Source of the DNA: Phycisphaerae bacterium
GTDB taxonomy: Bacteria; Planctomycetota; Phycisphaerae; UBA1845; Fen-1342
Reading direction: 5' to 3'
NCBI GenBank assembly: GCA_028277645.1
Contig: JANQFV010000041.1
Location: forward strand, 124,001-188,000
DNA length: 64,000 nt
The notes beneath the pieces were generated by a model. It was not told where the DNA came from. It searched no databases and saw only the letters and a program-made list of their open reading frames with translations. This document shows, one piece after another, positions 54,439-63,700 of this stretch (the first letter of the stretch is position 1; every line of letters starts with the position of its first letter). The position numbers were made by a program, and so were the translations under genes.

Positions 54439-57400
54439 ATATCGCCGAAGCCTCGATCCGCTATAAGACCATCACACTCGTGTTCACCGTGTTCATTATC
54501 GGGGGTGGAATCTGGGCCTATGAAGGGCTCGGCAGACTCGAGGATCCCGAGTTCACCATCAAGAACGCGCAGATCTTCACCAACTACACGGGCGCGACGG
54601 CAATGGAGGTGGCCGAAGAGGTCACCGACGAGATCGAAACCGCGGTGCAGCAACTCGGCCAGCTCGATCTGGTCACCAGCATCTCGGAGCCAGGCCGCTC
54701 GACGGTGCTCGTCGAGATGAAGGACAAGTACGACAAGCACTCGCTACCACAGGTGTGGGACGAGTTACGCCGCAAGGTCAATGATGCCCAGTCGAACCTG
54801 CCGCCCGGCGCCGGACCGTCGCTGGTCTACGATGACTTCGGCGATGTCTACGGTGTGTTCTACGCCGTGTATGGTGACGGCTATTCGTATGCCGAACTGA
54901 AAGAGTACGTCGATCTGCTGCGCCGCGAGTTGCTGCTGTGCGATGACGTGGGCAAGATCACGATCTACGGCGAGCGTCCGGAAGTCGTCTACGTCGAGAT
55001 CTCCCGCGCCCGCATGGCCAGCCTCGGGCTTTCGCCGACGCTGATCTACCAGACGCTCTCCGGGCAGAATCTCGTCCAATCCGCGGGCAAGGTCGAGGTC
55101 GACAGCAAGTACATCCGCATTCAGCCCACCGGCGAGTTCACCTCCATTGAAGACATCGGCAACCTACTGATCGTTCAGGGTGGCCCCTCGGCGACGAAGA
55201 CGTACCTGAAGGACATCGCCACCATCCGGCGGGGCTACGTCGATCCGCCGACCATCATCATGCGCTTCAACGGCCACGTCGCGCTGGGACTGGGCATCTC
55301 TACCGTTGCCGGCGGCAACGTCATCACCATGGGCGAATCGGTCAAGAACCGTCTCCGCGAACTGCAGGTCGAAACACCAATTGGTATGGAGATTGGTGTC
55401 ATTGCGCATCAGGCGGACTCAGTGAACACCGCCGTCAACGGTTTTGTTGTCAGCCTGGCCGAGGCACTGGCAATCGTCGTCGGCGTGCTCATGTTAGCGA
55501 TGGGCCTGCGCAGCGGCCTGCTGATCGGCGTGATCCTGCTGCTGACCGTGCTGGCGACGTTCATCGTCATGCAGATGCAGGGCATTATGCTCGAGCGGAC
55601 CAGCCTAGGCGCCCTGATCATCGCTCTGGGAATGCTGGTCGACAACGCGATCGTGGTGGTCGAAGGCATCCTGGTCAACCTCGGACGTGGCATGGACCGC
55701 ATCAAGGCCGCCAGCCAGGTCGTTGGCCAGACGATCTGGCCGCTCCTCGGGGCGACCGTTGTTGCCATCCTCGCTTTCGCCGCGATCGGCGTATCCCGCG
55801 ATTCCACCGGAGAATACTGCCGCTCGCTATTTCAGGTCATCCTGATCTCGTTGCTGATGAGCTGGGTGCTGGCGATTACGGTGACGCCATTGTTCGGCAC
55901 GATGTTCCTCAGAGCGGCGGCAACCAGCGGGGGCGACCCTTACAGCGGCCTGCTCTTCCGCGTGTATCGCGGTCTGGTGTCGCTGTGCATCCGTGCCCGC
56001 TGGTCGACGGTCGTGGTGTTGATCGTCATGCTGGTGTTGGCGATACGGGGATTTGGCTACGTCAAGCAGAGCTTCTTCCCAGACTCCACGCGCCCGCAGT
56101 TCATGGTTCATTACTGGCTACCACAGGGCACGCACATCAGTCGCACCGAGGCTGACCTCGCGCAGATCAGCGAACACGTTCACGCGCTCGAAGGTGTGAC
56201 TGATGTTTCAACCTTCGTCGGCCGCGGGGCGCTGCGGTTTCTGCTGACGTACTCGCCAGAAGATTCCAACAGCGCGTACGGTCTGTTACTGGTCAGCGTC
56301 AAGGATTACCGCCGGTGCGCCGACCTGGTTGCCGAGGTGCAAACATACCTCGACGAGAACTTCCCAGACGCTCAGGCGCTTCCGCGCCAGTTTATGCTCG
56401 GCCCGGGCGACGCACAGAAGATACAGGCCCGCTTCCGCGGACCTGAGCCAAGCGTCCTGCGACGGCTTGCTGATGAAGCGCGCACCATCCTGCGCGCCGA
56501 GCCCAACGTGAAAGACGTGGTCGACGACTGGCGGCAGCGCGTTCCGCTGGTGCGCCCCGTAGTGGCCGAGACACAGGCGCGCAACGCGGGCGTGACCCGG
56601 GCGGAGATCGCACGCGCATTGCACACGGCCTTTGAAGGTAGTCGGGTCGGCGTCTACCGCGAGCGCGACAAGCTCCTGCCGATCATCATCCGCAGCCCCG
56701 CAGAGGAGCGCCACGACATAGAGAATCTCCGCGACGTGCGGATCTGGAGTCCGGTTGCCGCGCAGTCGATCCCGCTCAGCCAGGTGATCCGCGGCTTCGC
56801 CAGTGACTCAGAGGAGTCCATCGTCCGTCGCCGGGATCGCTTACCTACTTTGACGGTCAAGTGCGATCCGAGGGCCGGCCCGGCCAGCGTCGTCTTCGCG
56901 CAGGTGCGCCCGAAGCTCGAAGCCATTGAGTTGCCGCCCGGATACACGCTGGAATGGGGCGGCGAGTACGAGGATTCCACCGACGCGCAGGCGGCTTTGG
57001 TCGGCAGGATGCCGGTCGTCGCGATGCTCATGGTGCTTGTGGTGATCATCCTGTTTAACTCACTGCGCTTGCCGCTGATCATCTTCCTGACTGTGCCGCT
57101 CGCGATCATCGGCGTGACCGCCGGTCTTCTGCTGACCGGTCAGCCGTTCGGATTTATGGCGTTGCTGGGCTTCCTGAGCCTGAGCGGCATGCTGATCAAG
57201 AACGCGATCGTGCTGATCGACGAGATCAACGTGCAGGTTGCCAGCGGGAAAGAGCCATCCCTGGCGGTCGTGGACTCGGGTGTCAGTCGCGTGCGCCCGG
57301 TCTCGATGGCAGCGCTGACAACGGTACTGGGCATGATCCCACTGCTGACGGACGCATTCTTCGTGGCGATGGCGGTGACGATCATGTTCGGGTTGGCATT

Positions 57401-57482
57401 CGCCACAGTCCTGACGCTCGTTGTGGTTCCAGTGCTCTACGCGTGCTTCTACCGTATTCCAACGGCAGAGGTGCCCCCTTAG
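54435..57482 (+). CDS. RND-family efflux pump permease
   Basis: 1015 residues, the normal length for a 12-span hydrophobe/amphiphile pump. TM4 carries LIIALGMLVDNAIVVVEGIL, with one Asp of the usual D-D pair and Asn at the second, as in TriC-like pumps. The duplicated half ends with GFMALLGFLSLSGMLIKNAIVLIDEI and the periplasmic porter loops lie between. It uses the proton gradient to export small molecules; the substrate is unknown. It is translationally coupled to the adaptor (ATGA). A TetR regulator follows downstream but has its own promoter. Confidence 0.94.
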   Translation: MNIAEASIRYKTITLVFTVFIIGGGIWAYEGLGRLEDPEFTIKNAQIFTNYTGATAMEVAEEVTDEIETAVQQLGQLDLVTSISEPGRSTVLVEMKDKYDKHSLPQVWDELRRKVNDAQSNLPPGAGPSLVYDDFGDVYGVFYAVYGDGYSYAELKEYVDLLRRELLLCDDVGKITIYGERPEVVYVEISRARMASLGLSPTLIYQTLSGQNLVQSAGKVEVDSKYIRIQPTGEFTSIEDIGNLLIVQGGPSATKTYLKDIATIRRGYVDPPTIIMRFNGHVALGLGISTVAGGNVITMGESVKNRLRELQVETPIGMEIGVIAHQADSVNTAVNGFVVSLAEALAIVVGVLMLAMGLRSGLLIGVILLLTVLATFIVMQMQGIMLERTSLGALIIALGMLVDNAIVVVEGILVNLGRGMDRIKAASQVVGQTIWPLLGATVVAILAFAAIGVSRDSTGEYCRSLFQVILISLLMSWVLAITVTPLFGTMFLRAAATSGGDPYSGLLFRVYRGLVSLCIRARWSTVVVLIVMLVLAIRGFGYVKQSFFPDSTRPQFMVHYWLPQGTHISRTEADLAQISEHVHALEGVTDVSTFVGRGALRFLLTYSPEDSNSAYGLLLVSVKDYRRCADLVAEVQTYLDENFPDAQALPRQFMLGPGDAQKIQARFRGPEPSVLRRLADEARTILRAEPNVKDVVDDWRQRVPLVRPVVAETQARNAGVTRAEIARALHTAFEGSRVGVYRERDKLLPIIIRSPAEERHDIENLRDVRIWSPVAAQSIPLSQVIRGFASDSEESIVRRRDRLPTLTVKCDPRAGPASVVFAQVRPKLEAIELPPGYTLEWGGEYEDSTDAQAALVGRMPVVAMLMVLVVIILFNSLRLPLIIFLTVPLAIIGVTAGLLLTGQPFGFMALLGFLSLSGMLIKNAIVLIDEINVQVASGKEPSLAVVDSGVSRVRPVSMAALTTVLGMIPLLTDAFFVAMAVTIMFGLAFATVLTLVVVPVLYACFYRIPTAEVPP

Positions 57483-57623
57483 CGGATTCACGCTCCGGTA
57501 TCACTGCTGAACCGCGAGCGCCGCAATTTCGCCCACACGCGAACCCCGCCGGAGAACGACGCCCCCTCGGACACCGACCCGGGACAGAGGCGCCTCGCAG
57601 CGTGAAATAGTCGCCAGAGCCAG

Positions 57624-57652
57624 TTGATAATAGACCGTCGGTATCTTATTAT
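57624..57652 (+). promoter_or_regulatory. Near-consensus sigma-70 promoter with internal palindrome, upstream of tetR-type gene
   Basis: TTGATA (57624-57629), a 17-bp spacer and TATTAT (57647-57652). ACCGTCGGT (57634-57642), a 9-bp palindrome, lies within the spacer, and ATAATA/TATTAT flank it. Binding of the TetR product here would occlude polymerase. Leader about 25 nt. Confidence 0.6.
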
Positions 57653-57683
57653 ACTACCAGTGGTCCCTTATTTGAGGCTGGCG

Positions 57684-58340
57684 ATGACTTGGCAACGAGC
57701 GCGACAACCCGAGCAGAAGGCCGTTCGGCGAGAAGCGATTCTCGACGCGGCGAGAACGCTGTTTTCGAAAATGCCGTATGAGGAGATCAGCCTGAACGGG
57801 ATTGCCCGGAAAGCAGGCATCAGCAAGCCCAACGTCTACCGGTATTTTTCGACGCGCGAGGAGATCTTTCTCACGATCTTCTCGGATGAGCAAAGCAAGT
57901 TCATCGAAGCGCTGATTGCCCGCATGAAGCGAATCCGATCGAAAGACCCCGTGGGGGCAATCAGTCGGGCGTGGGTCGAGGTGGCCCTCCAGCACAGAGT
58001 ATTGCTCGATCTGCTTCCCCAACTTTCGACCTCGATGGAGACGAATTCGTCGGTCGAGCAAATCGTGGCATTCAAGCGCGACGCGTTCGTTCTCGGCGAC
58101 GAGCTGGTCCGGACACTCCACCATCTGCACCCCAGACTGAGCATCGAGCAGTGGATGACCGTAGTGCAATGCGCGATCTCCATGATGGCAGGTTTATGGC
58201 CGCTCGCAAACCCCGGCCAGAACGTAATCGCAGCGCTTCAGCACCCGGACGTGAACCGGCCCGCCTGGGAGTTCAAGCCGATCATGACGCACGGCCTGTC
58301 CGCGCTGATCCGAGGAAACCAATCAGAAATGAGAGGATAA
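57684..58340 (+). CDS. TetR-family transcriptional regulator
   Basis: 218 residues. The N-terminal HTH is KAVRREAILDAARTLFSKMPYEEISLNGIARKAGISKPNVYRYFSTREEIFLTIF, the complete TetR_N pattern. The C-terminal ligand domain is of the YcdC-like kind. ATG 57684 has GAGG 6 bp upstream; an in-frame ATT at 57624 lies within the promoter and is not used. It is followed after 4 bp by the SDR gene, so the two form an operon. It may control this operon and possibly the RND pump upstream. Confidence 0.92.
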   Translation: MTWQRARQPEQKAVRREAILDAARTLFSKMPYEEISLNGIARKAGISKPNVYRYFSTREEIFLTIFSDEQSKFIEALIARMKRIRSKDPVGAISRAWVEVALQHRVLLDLLPQLSTSMETNSSVEQIVAFKRDAFVLGDELVRTLHHLHPRLSIEQWMTVVQCAISMMAGLWPLANPGQNVIAALQHPDVNRPAWEFKPIMTHGLSALIRGNQSEMRG

Positions 58341-58344
58341 GCAG

Positions 58345-59163
58345 ATGAAGCCGAAGACAGTTCTGGTCACCGGTGCGTCGGCGGGTATCGGCAAGGCGAC
58401 GGCAGAAAGACTGCTCGCGGACGGCGGATACACAGTCTACGTTGCGGCGCGCCGCGTTGAGAAGATGGAAGACCTGCGCGACAAGGGCGCGAAGCCCCTG
58501 AAGATGGACATCACTCAGGATGACGAGATCGTCGCCGCGGTGAAGCAGATCACGAGCGAAGCCGGCGGCGTCGATATTCTGATCAACAACGCCGGCTTTG
58601 GCCTGAACGGCGCGATGGAGGACACTGCGTTTGAAGACGTCCGCTACCAGTTTGAGGTCAACCTGTTCGGCCTGGGGCGACTGACCCAACTGGTGCTCCC
58701 CTACATGCGCGAGCAACGCGCAGGGACGATCGTGAACGTCAGCTCCGTCGGCGGCAAGATCTACAACCCGCTCGGCGCGTGGTATATCGCGACCAAGCAC
58801 GCGCTCGAAGGCTGGTCGGACTGCCTCCATCTGGAACTCAAGCCGTTCGGGATTGATGTGGTCATCATCGAGCCAGGTGCAATTGGTACGGAATTCGACG
58901 ACGTCATGCTCGGCCCGATGCTCGAACGCTCGGGCGACTCTGCCTACACCCCAATGACGAAGCGGCTGGCCGCAGCGCTGGAGCGCAGCTTCAAGGCGCC
59001 TCACCACCGTCGGGCATCGCCGACACGATCGCCAAGGTTCTCAAGGCCAAACGCCCGAAGACGCGATACGCGGCGGGCAAGTTATGCCAGAACAATGCTG
59101 TTCATTCGCAAGTGGGGCGGCGACCGTGTTTTCGACAGGTTCGTGATGAAGTTCATCGGGTGA
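58345..59163 (+). CDS. Short-chain dehydrogenase/reductase with two compensating frameshifts near the C-terminus
   Basis: 272 residues as read. Classical SDR motifs are TGASAGIGKAT, NNAG and catalytic WYIATK (YxxxK), with NVSSVGG. Between about 59003 and 59083 the frame encodes an Arg/Pro-rich stretch unlike the family. One base back, the same DNA reads SGIADTIAKVLKAKRPKTRYAAGK, the expected sequence. One lost base near 59003-59010 and one extra T in AAGTTATGCC at 59082-59083 would explain it. The ending MLFIRKWGGDRVFDRFVMKFIG is back in frame. The product may keep activity or may reflect assembly error. Confidence 0.8.
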   Translation: MKPKTVLVTGASAGIGKATAERLLADGGYTVYVAARRVEKMEDLRDKGAKPLKMDITQDDEIVAAVKQITSEAGGVDILINNAGFGLNGAMEDTAFEDVRYQFEVNLFGLGRLTQLVLPYMREQRAGTIVNVSSVGGKIYNPLGAWYIATKHALEGWSDCLHLELKPFGIDVVIIEPGAIGTEFDDVMLGPMLERSGDSAYTPMTKRLAAALERSFKAPHHRRASPTRSPRFSRPNARRRDTRRASYARTMLFIRKWGGDRVFDRFVMKFIG

Positions 59164-59204
59164 GAAAGACTATCTCAAACCGCATCACATTCGTGAGAAA
59201 CGTC

Positions 59205-60270
59205 ATGAACGACTACGACACAACATCGCCAGTTATGGTCACAGGCGCGACAGGATACGTTGCGGGATGGGTCGTCAAACGCTTGCTGGACACAGGATTC
59301 ACGGCCCACGCCACCGTCCGTGATCCATCGAACGCCGAGAAGCTGAAGTACTTGGACGCGCTCGCGGAGCAGTCCGCGGGCACAATCCAGTACTTCAAAT
59401 CCGACCTAATGGAAACTGGCTCCTACGCGGAGGCGATGAAGGGCTGCTCCGTCGTGTTCCACACGGCGTCGCCGTTCGTGATTCGCGTAAGCGACCCACA
59501 GAAGGACCTGGTCGATCCAGCGCAGCTCGGCACGCGCAACGTGCTGGAAGAAGCCAACCGCACGCCGACCGTCCGACGCGTGGTGGTTACGAGCAGTTGC
59601 GCCGCGATCTACGGCGACAACGCGGACTTGAGAAAGACGAAGCAAGGGAAGTTCACAGAGGACGACTGGAACACCAGTTCTTCCCTCGACCATCAACCCT
59701 ACTCGTGATTCGAAATCGCTCGCGGAACGCGAAGCCTGGAAGATCGCCGAGGCACAGGACCGCTGGGATCTCGTCACGGTCAACCCCTCGCTCGTGCTCG
59801 GGCCGGCCATCAACCCACACGCTACTTCGGAGTCGTTCACACTCGTGAAGCAGTTCGCTGACGGCACCATGAAATCCGGAGTGCCGAACTACGGCATGGG
59901 CGTTGTCGATGTGCGCGAAGTCGCCGAGGCACATTTTCAGGCCGCGTTCAACCCTGCCGCAAAGGGGCGCTACATTACCTCGGGACACAACTCCAGCTTT
60001 CCCGAGATCGCCAAGGCCCTGAGCGATCACTTCGGTAATCGCTTCCCGTTCCCGAAGCGTATCCTCCCTAAATGGCTGGTCTGGCTCATCGCTCCCCTTG
60101 CGGACAAGCACATGACACGCAGAATCATCAGCCGCAACGTCGGCGTTCCGTGGATCGCCGACAACAGCAAGAGCATCCGCGATCTAGGCTTGAATTATCG
60201 CCCCCTTGCCGAATCCGCCGTTGAGATGTTCAAACAGATGATTGACAACGGAGTGGTTGCCGCGAAGTAG
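59205..60270 (+). pseudogene. NAD(P)-dependent epimerase/dihydroflavonol-reductase-like gene, frameshifted
   Basis: The N-terminal part has VTGATGYVAGWVVKRLLDTG and VVFHTASPF. It ends at TGA 59706 right after HQPYS. Removing one base (TCG-TGAT to TCG-GAT) restores YSDSKSLAEREAWKIAEAQ, including the catalytic YxxxK. The second part then runs VNPSLVLGPAINPHATS...ITSGHNSSFPEIAKAL to TAG 60270. Together the halves make a normal ~355-residue reductase. It lies 42 bp after the SDR gene, in the same TetR-led operon. Confidence 0.82.
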
Positions 60271-60804
60271 CCCAGCCATTAAAGCACACTCCCCTACCGG
60301 GTGTCGTGAGAAACACAGCAACCCGCCCTTGCGAACGGGTTGCCGGATTCAACGCTCCTCGAGAGCGATACGCGAGTAATCCGGCAACCTGGTCCCTCGA
60401 TTCTGAGGTCAGTATTGCGGTTTCGAGCGGCATAATGCCGCGCAAGCACCGCCTCGCGAGAATCTGCTGGCTCCGCCCGCAAGTACGAGCAGCGACCAGA
60501 CGAGTAAGAGCCACGGCAAGCAAGGCCGCTCTCGCTGGAATCGGTTAGCTCGTCCGGGTCGAGTGGCAGTCTGAGGTGTGACAAATGGGAAATCCTATTC
60601 CCAGGGGCCCCACGTCCCCCGGCTAACGTCTTGCGCCCCGCCGGGGCTCTGCGGGCCGTAGTCGCATACGGCCCATGCATGGCTCGGCCTCGGAGGAATC
60701 ATGTGGGAGCAGCTGGTACGGCACGGCGGTACGGCCGAGAATAGCGGCCCATTCGTTGGAGTGCGTCGTGCGGCCGTAGCGAATCCTGGAAGGAAGGTAT
60801 TGCC
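60271..60804. other. Long intergenic region with a possible leader ORF
   Basis: About 530 bp. It contains the hairpin TGGGAA-ATCCTA-TTCCCA near 60584-60601 and several GC-rich palindromes. ATG 60701, with a strong GGAGGAATC upstream, opens a 37-codon frame that stops inside the DinB-like gene (TGA 60814), so translational coupling is conceivable. The peptide has no known relatives that I can name. A promoter for the DinB-like gene must lie here, but I cannot place it. Confidence 0.3.
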
Positions 60805-61299
60805 ATGTCGTTGAAAGAGTTTCTCAGGGACACGATCGAAGGGTGTCACGGGCTGTTGACGACGTACCTGAGCGATCTGGAGGATGCGGACCTGATGGTC
60901 CGTCCGGTGACGGGGGCGAATCACATCGCCTGGCAGCTTGGCCACGTCATTGTGATGGAGCAGCAGATGGTTGAATTGGCGGGTTACACGACTCCCGATC
61001 TGCCCGACGGATTTATCGAGGCGCACTCGCCGGAGGCGTCAAAGTGCGACGACGCGTCCGCGTTTCGTACGAAGCAGGCGTACCTCGAATTGCTTGAACA
61101 ACAGCGCAGCGGCACGTTGGCCGCGCTGGACCAGACCGCGGAAAGCGATTTGGACATAGCCGCGCCCGAGGCGCTGCAACGCGGCGCAGGGACGCAGACG
61201 ATCGCCGCGGTGTTCCATCTCATCGGGATGCACGAGCTCATGCACGCGTCGCAGTTTGTCGTCGTCCGCCGCAAGCTCGGCAAGCCGGTGCTGATCTAA
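60805..61299 (+). CDS. DinB-like (YfiT/DUF664 superfamily) four-helix protein
   Basis: 164 residues. The metal-binding His pattern of the DinB fold is visible: NHIAWQLGHVIVMEQQM (first His pair, near residue 40) and HELMHASQFVVVRRKLGKP near the C-terminus. Members are putative metal-dependent thiol transferases or hydrolases of unknown substrate; despite the name they are unrelated to DNA polymerase IV. GGAAGG is well placed before the ATG. The next DNA downstream is the remnant-bearing island. Confidence 0.85.
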   Translation: MSLKEFLRDTIEGCHGLLTTYLSDLEDADLMVRPVTGANHIAWQLGHVIVMEQQMVELAGYTTPDLPDGFIEAHSPEASKCDDASAFRTKQAYLELLEQQRSGTLAALDQTAESDLDIAAPEALQRGAGTQTIAAVFHLIGMHELMHASQFVVVRRKLGKPVLI

Positions 61300-61351
61300 A
61301 GCGCGCGGCCGCACCGGCGCCGATCACTGCTGCGTCTTCGTCGCGCGTGCG

Positions 61352-61477
61352 GTGATGCCCTTCTGCCAGAAACTCGTCCCCAACGCCGATTCGAGAGAGA
61401 TCGTGGTCGAGACGGACCTCACGGGATTGGCGCAAAACAAAACCTCGCCACACTTTACGGCGGGGTTCCAGGATTAG
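61352..61477 (+). pseudogene. 3' remnant of a recombinase-like gene (copy A)
   Basis: Read in frame, it encodes PFCQKLVPNADSREIVVETD, then LTGLAQNK and a short tail to TAG 61477. It is homologous to copy B at 63557-63700 (FCKRIVADAETREVVIETD). Differences between the two fall on third codon positions or are I/V and L/M exchanges, so the plus-strand frame was once coding. The pattern resembles the C-terminal end of serine recombinases, but I could not confirm this. Confidence 0.45.
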
Positions 61478-61479
61478 TA

Positions 61480-61488
61480 CTCCCCGAG
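61480..61488. repeat. att-like 9-bp repeat CTCCCCGAG (left)
   Basis: Identical to 63689-63697, where it is the last part of a tRNA 3' fragment. Both copies lie at the ends of homologous recombinase-like remnants. It is a candidate attL core. Confidence 0.35.
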
Positions 61489-61701
61489 GGCGAACAGGCT
61501 TCAGTCGCTCAAAACTGGACTGCGATTCTGATGCCCCGGCTGCGGTTTCGAGCAGCCTGAGCCGACTCGGCTGGTGGGGTTCGTCAGAATTGCGAGAAGG
61601 AGACCGCGCCTCTTGGCTGCACCAGGTCAACCTTGACCGCGTTCTGGACTGCGCGCGAGTGATCACTGAGAATGTAGGCTACTCGTTCAGGAGGAGACGA
61701 G

Positions 61702-62568
61702 GTGGCCTGGAAACATCTGCGACAATCAATGCGCGAATTTGATCAGGTTCTCGATGACCTGAATGTGCGGATAGGTGACGACGCGCCAGTCGCACCGCAA
61801 CTGGCGACCGTGCGACGTTTCCATGCCGATCATGCTGCCCTTAGCGAAGAGGCACTTCTGGGTAAGTGGAAGAACGAGAGGTTCAGGGAGTTTCATGATG
61901 CCGCCATCGTCGTGCATCGGCTGACCGAAGCAGTCGCAGCGCTGCGCGATCAGCCGCGTGGCGAGCTTCGTAAGCGGCTGAAGCAAGTGCTGTCAGGCAC
62001 GTTGACACAGGATTTCTCACCGCAACAGGCGAAGGACTTTCTATTTGAGCTTGAAGTAGCCCACCTGCTACAGAAAGCTGGGTTCACGGTCGCCCTACAA
62101 GAGCCGGACGTAGTGATAAGTGGCAATGAACTCAGCGTTGAGTTGGGGATGGCCTGCAAGTATCCGTCAAGCGAAGCACAGATTCACGAGCATGTATCGA
62201 AAGGATACAGGCAGATCGATAACCAGAACCTCGCCGGTTGCGTCGTCATAGGACTTGAACTCATTGTGTTTAAGGCCACGTTTGATTCGCCACCGAAGTT
62301 CCTTGATTTCAACCAAGGAGGGCGTCCCCCTCAAGAGGTGGCGGATGAGTGCGTTAGCAGTGCGATCTGCAATCTGGTCAAGCAGCGGACGGAAGATTAC
62401 CCGTCTGAACGCCCGATAGATGGTCTCATTGTGACTCTGAGTATGTGGGGAGCGTACGGCTCACCAGCAGCTCTGACTGGCGTTTCTTCCTGGGCAGTCC
62501 AATGCCAAGAGGACAACGAACGCCTCAGTGACATTCGCCGGGTGGTTGAGGCCGCCAAAGCCGTCTGA
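61702..62568 (+). CDS. Uncharacterised protein with PD-(D/E)XK nuclease-like core
   Basis: 288 residues, no family name. A helical N-terminal half is followed from about residue 115 by FLFELEVAHLLQKAGFTV, EPDVVISGNELSVELGMACKYPSS. An early Glu, the PD, and an ACK in place of ExK fit the restriction-endonuclease-like fold. The region around QIDNQNLAGCVVIGLE is consistent with its later strands. GTG 61702 follows a strong GGAGGAG. Lower GC and the position inside the repeat-bounded island suggest acquisition. A defence role is a guess. Confidence 0.5.
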   Translation: MAWKHLRQSMREFDQVLDDLNVRIGDDAPVAPQLATVRRFHADHAALSEEALLGKWKNERFREFHDAAIVVHRLTEAVAALRDQPRGELRKRLKQVLSGTLTQDFSPQQAKDFLFELEVAHLLQKAGFTVALQEPDVVISGNELSVELGMACKYPSSEAQIHEHVSKGYRQIDNQNLAGCVVIGLELIVFKATFDSPPKFLDFNQGGRPPQEVADECVSSAICNLVKQRTEDYPSERPIDGLIVTLSMWGAYGSPAALTGVSSWAVQCQEDNERLSDIRRVVEAAKAV

Positions 62569-62639
62569 TTGCGAAACCAGCCGCCCGCAGTTGCACCCGC
62601 CTCTTGCACCAGCCGTGTTTCAATGGGGGAAGCTCAACG

Positions 62640-63506
62640 TCACCATCCGCGGCGCTTCTCGTACTTACTCTTCTCGTCGATAATGGATGGCGGACTCTCG
62701 ACAAGCGGATCGATCCGGTGGGCCTGTTGCCCAGCCCATATGAGCCACTCGGCAAGCTCGCTTCCCTGCTCGATACCGCCATCGTCTTCTGCCTGTGCCT
62801 TGACAACAGCAGCGTATCGGCGGATTCGCACTGCTCGGTGCCAGTCGTTCACCTCCGCCAGCAGCTCTTGGACCTTGGCCTCCTCGCCCTCGATAAGTCG
62901 CAGTTTCTCCTCCCGCTCCTTCTCCCATACGGCCTGACGACGACATTCTTCCTCAGCTTCCCGTCGGCGCTTGCGCTGTTTGTGTGCGGCGCGAATCAGA
63001 GTCAGCAGCAGATCATTGACGCGATCCTCAATCGGCGTCTTGGCCGCATCCTCAAACGTGGTTGAACGTCCGTACATGCCACCCAATTCCATGACGAGGA
63101 TTCCTCTGGGGATGTACGTGTATGTGCGCCAGTCGTATTGGTCTTTTTTCTCTCGCCGCTTCTGCCGGTATCGCTCGCGCACCCGAATCGTGGCGGCCTT
63201 TTCCTTGGCCAAGTAAATGACGGTCTCTTCCCGCCATCGTTCTCCCTCTACGGCTACCTTGCCGCTCAAGCTCTCAACCGCTTTGATCAGCGCGTCGTAG
63301 AATCGCATGGCCCGCTTGACGGTCTTGCGGGAAACCCTCACTCCCAGCGAGGACTTTCCGTCCATCCGGCTGGGTGACACCAAATTTTGCGGGTCTGGTT
63401 CTGCCTCACGCAAGGCCCGCTCGGAGAATCGAACAAGATAATGAGGATTGCGGAGCGATGCCGACACCTTGACCTTCGGCAGCGACTCGGCCTTGACAAG
63501 AATCGC
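62640..63506 (-). pseudogene. 5'-truncated gene for a coiled-coil protein of mobile-element type
   Basis: The frame opens at TAG 63507-63509 and runs 289 codons; the first usable GTG is 63467 (275 residues). LVSPSRMDGKSSLGVRVSRKTVKRAMRFYDALIKAVE and a later YTYIPRGILVMELGG, then a charged coiled coil (AAHKQRKRRREAEEECRRQ) and WHRAVRIRRYAAVV. I recall similar proteins on plasmids and islands that begin with an extra ~100-150-residue HTH domain. That part is missing and the sequence breaks off next to recombinase remnant B. It is probably non-functional. Confidence 0.5.
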
Positions 63507-63556
63507 CTAGATGTCCGCGTCGTACTCTTCACTCGATTCTGCGACCCTCGGCGTAG

Positions 63557-63700
63557 GCGCTGTTCGCTTTCTGCAAACGGATCGTGGCTGATGCGGAAAC
63601 AAGGGAGGTCGTGATCGAGACGGATCTGACGGGGATGGCGCAAGATCAGGCCGTGCCGGGGCTTCCGGCAGAGTTGTGCGATTCAACGCTCCCCGAGTAG
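63557..63700 (+). pseudogene. 3' remnant of a recombinase-like gene (copy B)
   Basis: In frame from a TAG at 63554-63556: ALFAFCKRIVADAETREVVI, then ETDLTGMAQDQAVPGLPAEL and stop at TAG 63700. It is homologous to copy A. Its last codons run into the tRNA-derived CTCCCCGAG. Only the C-terminal ~48 codons survive. Confidence 0.45.

Noticed and set aside
60701..60814. 37-codon ORF as a real gene before the DinB-like gene
   Set aside because: It has a good RBS but no recognisable product. It is kept only as a note on the intergenic region.
61238..61666. Minus-strand frame across recombinase remnant A
   Set aside because: Substitutions between remnants A and B follow plus-strand codon positions, so the minus frame is the shadow.
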